A stretch of 64,000 nucleotides of DNA, from positions 20,451-84,450 of the forward strand of contig PKRJ01000007.1 of the NCBI GenBank assembly GCA_017577365.1, read 5' to 3'. The notes under the pieces are model-generated. The model was given only the letters and a program-made list of their open reading frames with translations. It was not told the origin of the DNA and made no database searches. A program made the translations under genes and the position numbers. Origin of the DNA: Gammaproteobacteria bacterium (GTDB taxonomy: Bacteria > Pseudomonadota > Gammaproteobacteria > Steroidobacterales > Rariloculaceae). Below are positions 6,932-14,362 of the stretch, one piece after another (position 1 is the first letter of the stretch; every line of letters starts with the position of its first letter).

Positions 6932-8263
6932 TTACTTGCCGGCGACGGTGAGCTTGTCGACGAGCACCGAGCCCGTGCGGATCGAGCCGCGCGTGTCGAC
7001 GTCGGAGCCGATCGCGAGGATCGAGCGGAACATGTCCCTCAGGTTGCCCGCGACCGTCACCTCGTTCACCGGGTACGCGATCTTGCCGCGCTCGACCCAG
7101 AAGCCGGCCGCGCCGCGCGAGTAATCGCCCGTGACGGGATTCACGCCCTGCCCGAGGAGCTCGCCGACGACGAACGCCTCGTCGCACGACGCGATCAGCT
7201 CCTCCAGCGGACCCGCATTCGGCTTGACGATCAGATTGTGCACGCCGCCCGCGTTACCGGTCGTCTGCATGCCGAGACGCCGCGCCGAATAGCTCGACAG
7301 CAGATAGCCGCGCAGCACGCCGCGCTCGACGAGCATCCGCCGGCGCGTCGCGACCCCCTCGGCGTCGAACGGCGCGCTGCCGAGACCGCGGGGGATGAAC
7401 GGATCCTCCTCCATGTCGACGAAGTCGGGGAAGATCCGCTCGCCGAGCGCGTTCAGCAGGAACGTCGATTTCCGATATTGACTCGTGCCGCGTATCGCGC
7501 CGAGAAAGTGCCCGAAAAGCCCGCGCGCGAGCTCGGGCGGATAGATCACCGGCACGACCTTCGTCTTCGGCTGCCGCGCGCCGAGCCGGCGCACCGTGCG
7601 TTTCGCGCACTCGCGGCCGACGTCCTCCGGCGAATCGAGATCGGTGAACGCACGCGCGGTCGTATACCAGTAATCCCGCTCGAGCGATTCGCCGCTCTTC
7701 GCGATCACGCTGCAGCTGATCGAATGGCTGCTCGACGGATAGCCGCCGACGAAGCCGTGGCTGTTCGCGTAGACCCGAACGCCCTCGCCCGTGTTCACGG
7801 TCGCGCCTTCGGAATTCTCGATGCGCGTATCGAACTCGCGGGCCGCGGTCTCGGCGCGCAGCGCGATCTCGGTCGCGGCGTCGACGGCAAGTCCGCTGGG
7901 AAAGTAAAGGTCGAGATCCGGTATCTCGCGGGCCATCAGCTCCGCATCGGCAAGGCCCGCGTACTCGTCCGGGGCGGTGAAACGCGCGATGCTGAGCGCC
8001 TTCGTGACGACGTCCTCGATCCCGCGACGCGAGAAATCGTTCGAGCTCGCGGTTCCCTTGCGCCGATCCTTATAGACGGTGACGGCGAGCCCCCGGTCAC
8101 GCTGACGCTCGACCGACTCGAGCTCGCCCATCCGGACCGTCACGGACAGCCCTTCGTCATGGCTCACCGCCGCCTCGGCTTGATCGGCCCCGAGCCGTCG
8201 AGCGAGCTCCACGGCTTCCGTTGCCGCCCGCTCGAGCGCGTCCTTTACCTCTTTCGGGTCCAT
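6932..8263 (-). CDS. pmbA: PmbA/TldE subunit of the TldD/TldE metalloprotease
   Basis: PmbA (TldE) pairs with TldD to form a metalloprotease that unfolds and digests small peptides, for example microcin B17 precursor and the CcdA antitoxin in E. coli. The 443-residue length fits. The N-terminal half contains GLSVTVRMGELESVERQRDRG and DKRRKGTASSND-like sequence, and the C-terminal half VERGKIAYPVNEVTVAGNLRDM, all family hallmarks. As expected for the E subunit, the HExxxH zinc motif of TldD is absent. Its partner tldD is at 12057-13550. The start codon is only 31 bp from the divergent purE start, with a -10-like TAGAAT 6 nt before the ATG. Confidence 0.95.
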   Translation of the reverse strand: MDPKEVKDALERAATEAVELARRLGADQAEAAVSHDEGLSVTVRMGELESVERQRDRGLAVTVYKDRRKGTASSNDFSRRGIEDVVTKALSIARFTAPDEYAGLADAELMAREIPDLDLYFPSGLAVDAATEIALRAETAAREFDTRIENSEGATVNTGEGVRVYANSHGFVGGYPSSSHSISCSVIAKSGESLERDYWYTTARAFTDLDSPEDVGRECAKRTVRRLGARQPKTKVVPVIYPPELARGLFGHFLGAIRGTSQYRKSTFLLNALGERIFPDFVDMEEDPFIPRGLGSAPFDAEGVATRRRMLVERGVLRGYLLSSYSARRLGMQTTGNAGGVHNLIVKPNAGPLEELIASCDEAFVVGELLGQGVNPVTGDYSRGAAGFWVERGKIAYPVNEVTVAGNLRDMFRSILAIGSDVDTRGSIRTGSVLVDKLTVAGK

Positions 8264-8269
8264 TCGGGC

Positions 8270-8275
8270 ATTCTA
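8270..8275 (-). promoter_or_regulatory. -10 box of pmbA, predicted leaderless
   Basis: On the minus strand TAGAAT lies 6 nt before the pmbA ATG at 8263. The mRNA would begin at or within a base or two of the start codon. No ribosome binding site is seen, and a -35 would fall inside the purE coding region. Confidence 0.45.
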
Positions 8276-8282
8276 CCTGCTG

Positions 8283-8288
8283 TACAAT
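8283..8288 (+). promoter_or_regulatory. -10 box of purE, predicted leaderless
   Basis: TACAAT (five of six) lies 6 nt before the purE ATG at 8295, with no Shine-Dalgarno. It is back to back with the pmbA -10 box at 8270-8275, 7 bp away. A -35 would overlap the pmbA start codon and is not recognisable. Confidence 0.45.
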
Positions 8289-8294
8289 GCCGCG

Positions 8295-8789
8295 ATGAAA
8301 CCGCTGGTCGGAATCATCATGGGGTCGGCCTCCGATTGGCCGACGATGCAGCATGCCGCCGAGACGCTCGATGCGCTCGGCGTCCCGTACGAGGTGCGCG
8401 TCGTCTCCGCGCACCGCACTCCGGACTTGCTCTTCGAGTACGCGTCGACGGCCGCGGCTCGCGGGCTCGAGGTGATCATTGCCGGCGCGGGCGGCGCCGC
8501 GCATCTCCCCGGCATGACCGCGGCGAAGACGCGATTGCCGGTGCTCGGCGTCCCGATTCGCTCCGAGGCGCTGAGCGGCATCGACTCGTTGCTCTCGATC
8601 GCGCAGATGCCGGCCGGCGTGCCCGTCGGCACGCTGTCGATCGGCAAGGCGGGCGCGATCAACGCGGCCTTGCTCGCCGCGGCGATTCTCGCGAACAAGC
8701 ATCCGGCGGCCGCCGCGGCGCTCGAGAGCTATCGTGCAGCGCAGACCGCGGCCGTCCTCGAGCGGCCCGATCCTCGCGACACCGAATGA
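8295..8789 (+). CDS. purE: N5-carboxyaminoimidazole ribonucleotide mutase
   Basis: PurE moves the carboxyl group of N5-CAIR to C4, giving CAIR, in de novo purine synthesis. The 164-residue length is typical of class I PurE. Motifs visible are GIIMGSASDWPTM at the N-terminus, SAHRTPD near residue 39 with the catalytic histidine, GAGGAAHLPGM near 68, and GVPVGTLSIGKAGAINAALLA. purK follows after 19 nt, the usual pairing because PurK makes the PurE substrate. The upstream intergenic region is only 31 bp, shared with pmbA. Confidence 0.97.
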   Translation: MKPLVGIIMGSASDWPTMQHAAETLDALGVPYEVRVVSAHRTPDLLFEYASTAAARGLEVIIAGAGGAAHLPGMTAAKTRLPVLGVPIRSEALSGIDSLLSIAQMPAGVPVGTLSIGKAGAINAALLAAAILANKHPAAAAALESYRAAQTAAVLERPDPRDTE

Positions 8790-8808
8790 ACCGAGCCGAG
8801 GCGCTCTA

Positions 8809-9930
8809 GTGCAGGCGAGAGTAGGCATCCTCGGAGCCGGCCAGCTCGGCCGCATGCTCGCGCTCGCGGGCTACCCGCTCGGCATCGAGTGCGTGCTGCT
8901 CGACCGCGACGAGCGCTCTCCCGGCGCGCAGGTCGCACGGTTCAAGGCGGCGGCCCTCGACGATGCGGAAGCGGCCGCGTCGCTCGCCGCGGAAGTCGAC
9001 GTCGTCACCGTCGAGATCGAGAACGTGCCGGCCGACGTGCTGCGCGCGGCCGCGCGCCATGCGCCGGTGCATCCGCCGCCCGACGCCGTGGCCGCGGCGC
9101 AAGACAGGCTCGCGGAAAAAGAGCTTTTCCGCTCGCTCGGCATTCCCACCACGCCGTTCGTCCGCGTCGATACGTCGCACGATCTCGATCGGGCTCATCG
9201 GGAGCTCGGCCTTCCGCTCGTGCTGAAGGCCCGGCGGATGGGGTATGACGGCCGCGGTCAACGAATCGTTCGAAACGCGGAAGAGCTTCACGGGGCGTGG
9301 TCCGCGCTCGGCGAGGTGCCGGCGATCGCCGAAGCCTGGGTCGACTTCGATCGCGAGCTATCGCTCGTCGCGGTGCGCGGCGCGAACGGACAGCGAGCTT
9401 TCTATCCGCTGTCCGAAAACGTCCATCGCGACGGGATCCTCCGAATTTCGGTCGCGCCGTTCGAGGACGAGCGCCTGCAGCGGAACGCCGAGGAGCGCGT
9501 CGACGCGCTCATGCAGCGTCTAGACTATCGCGGCGTGCTCGCGCTCGAGTTCTTCCACGCGAACGGTGAGCTGCTCGCGAACGAGATGGCGCCGCGCGTG
9601 CACAACACCGGACACTGGACGATCGAGGGCGCGGTCACGAGCCAATTCGAGAATCACCTTCGTGCCGTGCTCGGCTGGCCGCTCGGCGACGCTTCGCCCC
9701 GAGGCCATGCGGCAATGGTCAACCTCCTCGGGAACCCGCCGCCGCTCGACGCGCTGCTCTCCTTACCCGGCGTGCACGTCCATCTATACGGCAAATCCCC
9801 CCGCCCGGGACGCAAGATCGGCCACTGCACGATCGTCGACCCGGACCGCCGGCGTCTCCTCGAGCGGCTGGCGGCGCTGACGAACGTGATCGAAGTCTCC
9901 CTACCGAATCCTACGCCTCGAAACCCCTAA
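8809..9930 (+). CDS. purK: N5-carboxyaminoimidazole ribonucleotide synthase
   Basis: PurK carboxylates AIR with bicarbonate and ATP to give N5-CAIR for PurE. It is an ATP-grasp enzyme of 373 residues. I chose the GTG at 8809 because it directly precedes VGILGAGQLGRMLALAG, the N-terminal nucleotide-binding signature; no ATG is available nearby. Later motifs are RRMGYDGRGQ, the EAWVDFDRELS segment, and FFHANGELLANEMAPRVHNTGHWTIE near the active site. It lies 19 nt after purE and is probably cotranscribed and translationally linked with it. Confidence 0.96.
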   Translation: MQARVGILGAGQLGRMLALAGYPLGIECVLLDRDERSPGAQVARFKAAALDDAEAAASLAAEVDVVTVEIENVPADVLRAAARHAPVHPPPDAVAAAQDRLAEKELFRSLGIPTTPFVRVDTSHDLDRAHRELGLPLVLKARRMGYDGRGQRIVRNAEELHGAWSALGEVPAIAEAWVDFDRELSLVAVRGANGQRAFYPLSENVHRDGILRISVAPFEDERLQRNAEERVDALMQRLDYRGVLALEFFHANGELLANEMAPRVHNTGHWTIEGAVTSQFENHLRAVLGWPLGDASPRGHAAMVNLLGNPPPLDALLSLPGVHVHLYGKSPRPGRKIGHCTIVDPDRRRLLERLAALTNVIEVSLPNPTPRNP

Positions 9931-10016
9931 GGGTTTGTATTAGGCTTCGGGAACAGCGAGCCGAAAAGAACACTGTGCATTCGGCGGCGCTGGTCGAGCA
10001 CCGCCGGAATTCAAGG

Positions 10017-11339
10017 ATGTATCGCGAGCTTTTTCGACTCAAAGAGCCGCCGTTCCGCCTGACCCCGGATCCGCAGTTCCTGTTCGCGAGCAAGCAGCAC
10101 GCCCGCGCGAAGGCGTACATGGAATCCACGATCTGGCTCGCGGACGGCTTCGTCGTGATCACCGGCGACATCGGCTCCGGAAAGACGACGTTGATCGAGA
10201 GCTTCCTGAGCGAGCTTCCGGAAGACGTCGTGCTCGCTCACATCAATCAAACGCAGCTCTCTCCGGTCGAGCTCCTGCAGGCGATCCTCGTCGAGTTCGG
10301 TTTCGAGCCGTTCCGAATGAAGAAGATCGAGCTGCTGAAGGTGCTGCGCGAGTTCATGATCGAGCAGTACGCGGCGGGAAAGAAGGTTCTGCTCGTCATC
10401 GACGAGGCGCAGAACCTGAGTCGTCCCGTCCTCGAGGAAGTGCGCATGCTTTCCGGCATCGAGGCTCAGAAGGAAAAGCTCTTGCGCATCATCCTCGCCG
10501 GGCAGCCGGAGCTCTCGGAAAAGCTCGACTCTCCTCGTCTCGAGCAGCTCGCGCAGCGCGTCCGGCTGCGATTCCACTTGGGGGCGTTATCGCGCCGTGA
10601 GACGCACGAGTACGTCCAGCATCGGTTGAACGTCGCGGGCGCCGAAGGTCGGCGCATCTTCACGGAGGACGCGCTCGATCTCGTTTACCGTTATTCCGGC
10701 GGCGTGCCGCGCCTGACGAACATCATCTGCGACACCGCGATGCTTTGCGCGTTCGCCGAGGAGCGAGATACGGTCGACGCGAATCTCGTCAGGGCAGCGG
10801 CCGAAGAGCTTCAGTGGGTCGAGTACGCGTTACGCCCCCGCGACGTGAACACCGGCGCGACCGGCAAGTATCTCGGCCCCGCGGCGGCATCGCTCGCGTC
10901 CCTGGACCTGCTGTACGGCGACAAGCTCATCACGCACGTCACGCTTTCGCCGGGAAGGACGCTGATCGGCCGAACGTCCGACAACGACTTGCAGATCAAG
11001 AGCAAGTTCATCTCGCGGCATCACGCGCAGATCACGACCGATCGCTTTCGCTGCATCATCGAGGATCTGAACAGCACGAACGGGATATTCATCGATTCGC
11101 GCCGCGTCAAGCAGCACGTGCTTCGCGACGGCGACGTGATCCACATCGGCGAGCACAAGCTGATCTATCACGACGCGCGTCCGGCCGGCGAGGACCGGCA
11201 GGAGCAGTTCGCGAAGACGGTCCACATCCCGGAGGGATTGCGCATCGGCGAGCCGGACGATATGGACTCGCTCGAGGACGAGCCCGTTCGGTTCGGCGAA
11301 ACCGCGGCCGACGGCAAGAGCAAGGCCGAGACCGGGTGA
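10017..11339 (+). CDS. ExeA/GspA-type AAA+ ATPase with C-terminal FHA domain
   Basis: The 440-residue protein has two parts. Residues 1-270 are an ExeA-like AAA+ ATPase: the start MYRELFRLKEPPFRLTPDP is typical, with Walker A GDIGSGKTT (50-58), Walker B VLLVIDEAQN (124-133) and a sensor region with SGGVPRLTNIICD. Residues about 300-390 are an FHA phosphothreonine-binding domain with GRTSDNDLQI, SRHHAQI and NSTNGIFID. ExeA ATPases drive assembly of envelope machines (type II secretion, pili); FHA domains recruit phosphoproteins. There is no transmembrane segment. A GTG at 9975 is an alternative start. It follows purK after 86 nt and converges on the small genes at 11347-12013. Its client is unknown. 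Confidence 0.85.
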   Translation: MYRELFRLKEPPFRLTPDPQFLFASKQHARAKAYMESTIWLADGFVVITGDIGSGKTTLIESFLSELPEDVVLAHINQTQLSPVELLQAILVEFGFEPFRMKKIELLKVLREFMIEQYAAGKKVLLVIDEAQNLSRPVLEEVRMLSGIEAQKEKLLRIILAGQPELSEKLDSPRLEQLAQRVRLRFHLGALSRRETHEYVQHRLNVAGAEGRRIFTEDALDLVYRYSGGVPRLTNIICDTAMLCAFAEERDTVDANLVRAAAEELQWVEYALRPRDVNTGATGKYLGPAAASLASLDLLYGDKLITHVTLSPGRTLIGRTSDNDLQIKSKFISRHHAQITTDRFRCIIEDLNSTNGIFIDSRRVKQHVLRDGDVIHIGEHKLIYHDARPAGEDRQEQFAKTVHIPEGLRIGEPDDMDSLEDEPVRFGETAADGKSKAETG

Positions 11340-11346
11340 CGCTCGC

Positions 11347-11565
11347 TCAGAGGCTTTCGTCGAACGCCGCACGGCTGCGGCTAGAGCGATAGTCGCGACG
11401 CTTCAGGCACAGCACGAGGCCGCCGGTCAGCGCGCACAATCCGACGACGACGAGCATGGACGACCACGCCTCGAGCTCGAGCACGAAGCCCACGATCACG
11501 GCGGCGAGCCCGGCGGCCATGTACACGAAAGGCAACGCCTCGTAGAGCGGCTTACTCAACCACAT
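11347..11565 (-). CDS. Small two-span membrane protein, unknown function
   Basis: The product has 72 residues with two predicted membrane helices (about 12-30 and 36-54), a short loop, and a basic Arg/Ser-rich tail (KRRDYRSSRSR). I do not recognise the family. Its start lies 4 nt downstream of the preceding small gene, and the whole set of three small genes follows tldD with gaps of 43, 12 and 4 nt, which suggests one transcript. The tail should be cytoplasmic by the positive-inside rule. Confidence 0.6.
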   Translation of the reverse strand: MWLSKPLYEALPFVYMAAGLAAVIVGFVLELEAWSSMLVVVGLCALTGGLVLCLKRRDYRSSRSRAAFDESL

Positions 11566-11569
11566 GGGA

Positions 11570-11755
11570 TCAGCGCCGAGGAAGCTTGCACTCGGCTTCT
11601 AGCATATTACGCAGGAGCGAAGGCTCCCACGCGTCGATCGCGAGGCGACGAATCTCTTCCTTCGAGAGAGCGCGAAGAACCGAATCGTTCGTGCCGGCAC
11701 GCCGCTGCGAGGCCGAGCGCGCGCCGCCGCGATGTGACGTCCGCTTGCGCGTCAT
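11570..11755 (-). CDS. Small basic protein, unknown function
   Basis: This 61-residue protein has a basic, low-complexity N-terminus (MTRKRTSHRGGARSASQRR) and a helical C-terminal part (SKEEIRRLAIDAWEPSLLRNMLEAE). I do not recognise it. Support for it being a gene is its tight fit between two other small reading frames in the same direction (gaps 12 and 4 nt) and the amphipathic, non-random second half. It could be a regulator or a partner of the neighbouring membrane protein; neither is shown. Confidence 0.5.
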   Translation of the reverse strand: MTRKRTSHRGGARSASQRRAGTNDSVLRALSKEEIRRLAIDAWEPSLLRNMLEAECKLPRR

Positions 11756-11767
11756 CGTCGACCCCGG

Positions 11768-12013
11768 CTATGCCTCCTGCCGGTCGAACAGCAGAACCAG
11801 CCTCGTCAGCAGCGACGCGCGCAGTCCGTGCACGTCGAGGTCGGGCTCGGGCTGTAGCGCGGCGAGCATACGCTCTTCGCTCGGATCGAGGAGAGGACGT
11901 AAGAAGTCCGCCTCGGTCATCGTGTCGTCGAACGACATGACGTTCCCGTCGAGCATGTTCTCCGGACGATGACGATACTCGCCGCCGGGCTCGGCCGCAG
12001 TGATTCCCTTCAC
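11768..12013 (-). CDS. Small acidic protein, unknown function
   Basis: This 81-residue protein starts at a GTG (12013); an ATG 19 codons further in is the alternative. It is acidic, with the segment FDDTMTEADFLRPLLDPSEER and a C-terminal helix RASLLTRLVLLFDRQEA. I do not recognise the family. It begins 43 nt after tldD on the same strand. In many gammaproteobacteria darP (yjgA, about 180 residues) occupies the slot after tldD; this protein is too short and does not look like DarP. Confidence 0.5.
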   Translation of the reverse strand: MKGITAAEPGGEYRHRPENMLDGNVMSFDDTMTEADFLRPLLDPSEERMLAALQPEPDLDVHGLRASLLTRLVLLFDRQEA

Positions 12014-12056
12014 AGGAGCGGCCGCAAACGCTCGACATAACGTCGCGCGCGGGCGG

Positions 12057-13550
12057 CTACGCGTCCGTGCCGCCGACCGTCAGCGAATCGATCTTCAGCG
12101 TCGGCTGACCGACGCCGACCGGAACGGACTGCCCGTCCTTACCGCAGACGCCGATGCCCGGATCGAGCTCGAGGTCGTTCCCGACCATCGATACGCGCGT
12201 CAGCACTTCCGGACCGCTGCCGATCAGCATCGCGCCCTTCACCGGCCGCGTCTTCTTCCCCTTCTCGATCAGATACGCCTCGCTCGCCGCGAACACGAAC
12301 TTGCCGGACGTGATATCGACCTGCCCGCCGCCGAAGTTCGGCGCGTAGAGACCGCGATCGACCGACGCGATGATCTCCTCCGGATCTCGATCGCCGGGCA
12401 GCATGTAGGTATTCGTCATGCGCGGCATCGGCGCGTACGCGTACGACTCGCGGCGACCGTTGCCCGTCGGCGCACGCTTCATCAGCCGCGCGTTCAGCTT
12501 GTCCTGCATGTAGCCCACGAGGATGCCGTTCTCGATCAGCGTCGTGCACGACGTGGGCGTGCCCTCGTCGTCGACGCTCAGCGAGCCGCGGCGGCCCGGC
12601 AGCGTGCCGTCGTCGACGACGGTGCACGCTTCGGTCGCGACGCGCTGTCCGATGCGATCGGTGAACGCGGACGTGCGCTTGCGATTGAAATCGCCTTCGA
12701 GGCCGTGGCCGATCGCCTCGTGCAGCAGCACGCCGGGCCAGCCGGGACCGAGCACGACGGGCATGTTGCCGGCCGGGGCCTGGACGGCTTCGAGATTCAC
12801 GTTGGCCTGCCGCACGGCTTCGCGCGCGAGCCGCTCGGGCAGCCCGGTCCCGACGATCACGCCGAAATCCCCTCGCCCGCCGCCGCCGGCATAACCTTGC
12901 TCGCGGCGGCCTCTGTGCTCGACGATCACCGAGACGTTGAGCCGCACGAGCGGACGCACGTCGGCGGCGAGGACACCGTCGGACGTGCGGATCAGCACGA
13001 GCTCGTAGACGCCTGCGATGCTGCCGACGACCTGGATGACGCGCGGATCGAGCTTGCGGCAGTAGCGATCGAGCTCCGCGAGCAGCTCGACCTTCTTCAC
13101 GTCGTCGAGCGTCGGCAAGGGATCGACCGCGGGATAGAGCGTGTGTCCGCGCACGCGGCTCGCGACTTTCACGCGGCCTTCGCCGCCGCTTCGCGCGATG
13201 CCGCGCGCGGCATGCGCCGCGTCGAGCAGCGATGCGATGTCGAGCTCGTCGGCATAGGCGAAGCCCGTCTTCTCGCCGACGATCGCGCGCACGCCGACGC
13301 CTTGATCGACGCTGAAAACGCCGTCCTTGACGATGCCGTCCTCGACGGACCAGCTCTCGTAACGCGTCGATTGAAAGTACAGGTCTCCGTAATCGAGCCG
13401 ATGCGCCATCAGCTCGCCGAGCGCGCGATCGACGGCGGCGAGGTCGAGCCCGGCGGGCTCGAGCAGATCTCGCTCGACGACGGAAAGAGGATCCGTGGAC
13501 AGATCGACGCGCGCGAGCGTGGGCGCAATCACAGACTGTGGCTGAATCAT
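12057..13550 (-). CDS. tldD: TldD subunit of the TldD/TldE metalloprotease
   Basis: TldD is the catalytic subunit that works with PmbA/TldE. The ATG at 13550 (MIQPQSVIAPTLARVDLS) gives 497 residues, close to the E. coli 481. The zinc motif HEAIGH (HExxxH) sits in GVLLHEAIGHGLEGDFNRK, followed by TSAFTDRIGQRVA and the C-terminal VCGKDGQSVPVGVGQPTLKIDSLTVGG-type tail of the family. It ends the operon maf-rng-yhdP-nitrilase-tldD; its start codon lies 2 nt after the nitrilase stop. PmbA is 3.8 kb away on the same strand. Confidence 0.97.
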   Translation of the reverse strand: MIQPQSVIAPTLARVDLSTDPLSVVERDLLEPAGLDLAAVDRALGELMAHRLDYGDLYFQSTRYESWSVEDGIVKDGVFSVDQGVGVRAIVGEKTGFAYADELDIASLLDAAHAARGIARSGGEGRVKVASRVRGHTLYPAVDPLPTLDDVKKVELLAELDRYCRKLDPRVIQVVGSIAGVYELVLIRTSDGVLAADVRPLVRLNVSVIVEHRGRREQGYAGGGGRGDFGVIVGTGLPERLAREAVRQANVNLEAVQAPAGNMPVVLGPGWPGVLLHEAIGHGLEGDFNRKRTSAFTDRIGQRVATEACTVVDDGTLPGRRGSLSVDDEGTPTSCTTLIENGILVGYMQDKLNARLMKRAPTGNGRRESYAYAPMPRMTNTYMLPGDRDPEEIIASVDRGLYAPNFGGGQVDITSGKFVFAASEAYLIEKGKKTRPVKGAMLIGSGPEVLTRVSMVGNDLELDPGIGVCGKDGQSVPVGVGQPTLKIDSLTVGGTDA

Positions 13551-13552
13551 GG

Positions 13553-14362
13553 CTAGAGCTCTCGCCGATGCGCGAGCACCGGGAACTGTTGGCGGAGGCG
13601 TTCGAGTCCGATCATATCGAGTTCGGCCGCGACGATACCAGGGCCCTCCGGGCGCTCCGCGAGGACGTCTCCCCACGGACCGATGACCATCGAATGTCCA
13701 TACGTCTTGCGTCCGCCGGCATGCTCGCCCCATTGACCCGCGGCAACGACATAGGCGAGCGATTCGATCGCACGCGCTTGCAGCAGCGGACGCCAGTGCA
13801 CTCGCCCGGTCGGCACCGTGAACGCCGCGGGCACGACGATCACGTCGACGCCGAGCACGCCGAGCCGGTGGAACAGCGCCGGGAAACGCACGTCATAACA
13901 GATCGTCATGCCGATGCGGCCTAGCGGCGTCTCCGCCGCCACGACGCGCTCGCCGGCGAGGGTCGTCGCGGATTCCCGGTAGCTCTCGCCCGTCTGGCCC
14001 GGAATCTCGACGTCGAACAGATGGATCTTGTCGTAGAACGCGGCGACCGTACCGTCGGGCGACACAAGATACGACCGCGACGACGGGCGATCGTTCCTGT
14101 CGCGGATCGGAATCGTGCCGCCGACGATCCAGACGCCGTGGTTGCGCGCCGCGTCGGCCAAGAAAGCTTGCGCTGGGCCGTCGCCCGGAGCCTCCGCGGC
14201 CGCGATCCGCTCGGCGTCTTGCGCGCCGAGAAACGAGAAATTCTCCGGCAGCACGATCAGCTCGGCTCCTTGCGACGCCGCTTCGGCGATCCACCGTCCC
14301 GCCTCCGCCAGATTACGCTCGACGTCGCGCCCGCTGGTCATCTGTACCGCCGCTGCTTTCAT
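13553..14362 (-). CDS. Carbon-nitrogen hydrolase (Nit1/Nit2-like amidase)
   Basis: This 269-residue member of the nitrilase superfamily shows the full catalytic triad: E40 in VLPENF, K112 in YDKIHLFDVE, and C155 in MTICYDVRFP. That pattern matches the Nit1/Nit2/YbeM branch, whose members hydrolyse deaminated glutathione and so repair an aminotransferase side product. The substrate here is inferred from family resemblance only. The ATG at 14362 overlaps the yhdP stop by 4 nt (ATGA), indicating translational coupling. The place of this gene between yhdP and tldD is conserved in many gammaproteobacteria. Confidence 0.92.
   Translation of the reverse strand: MKAAAVQMTSGRDVERNLAEAGRWIAEAASQGAELIVLPENFSFLGAQDAERIAAAEAPGDGPAQAFLADAARNHGVWIVGGTIPIRDRNDRPSSRSYLVSPDGTVAAFYDKIHLFDVEIPGQTGESYRESATTLAGERVVAAETPLGRIGMTICYDVRFPALFHRLGVLGVDVIVVPAAFTVPTGRVHWRPLLQARAIESLAYVVAAGQWGEHAGGRKTYGHSMVIGPWGDVLAERPEGPGIVAAELDMIGLERLRQQFPVLAHRREL

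Noticed and set aside
11768..12013. Assignment of the small gene after tldD as darP (yjgA)
   Set aside because: Position fits, but 81 residues is less than half the DarP length and no DarP-like basic helical pattern is present.
12000..13556. A 518-residue plus-strand frame opposite tldD
   Set aside because: Shadow frame with biased composition; tldD on the minus strand has the HExxxH motif and conserved operon context.
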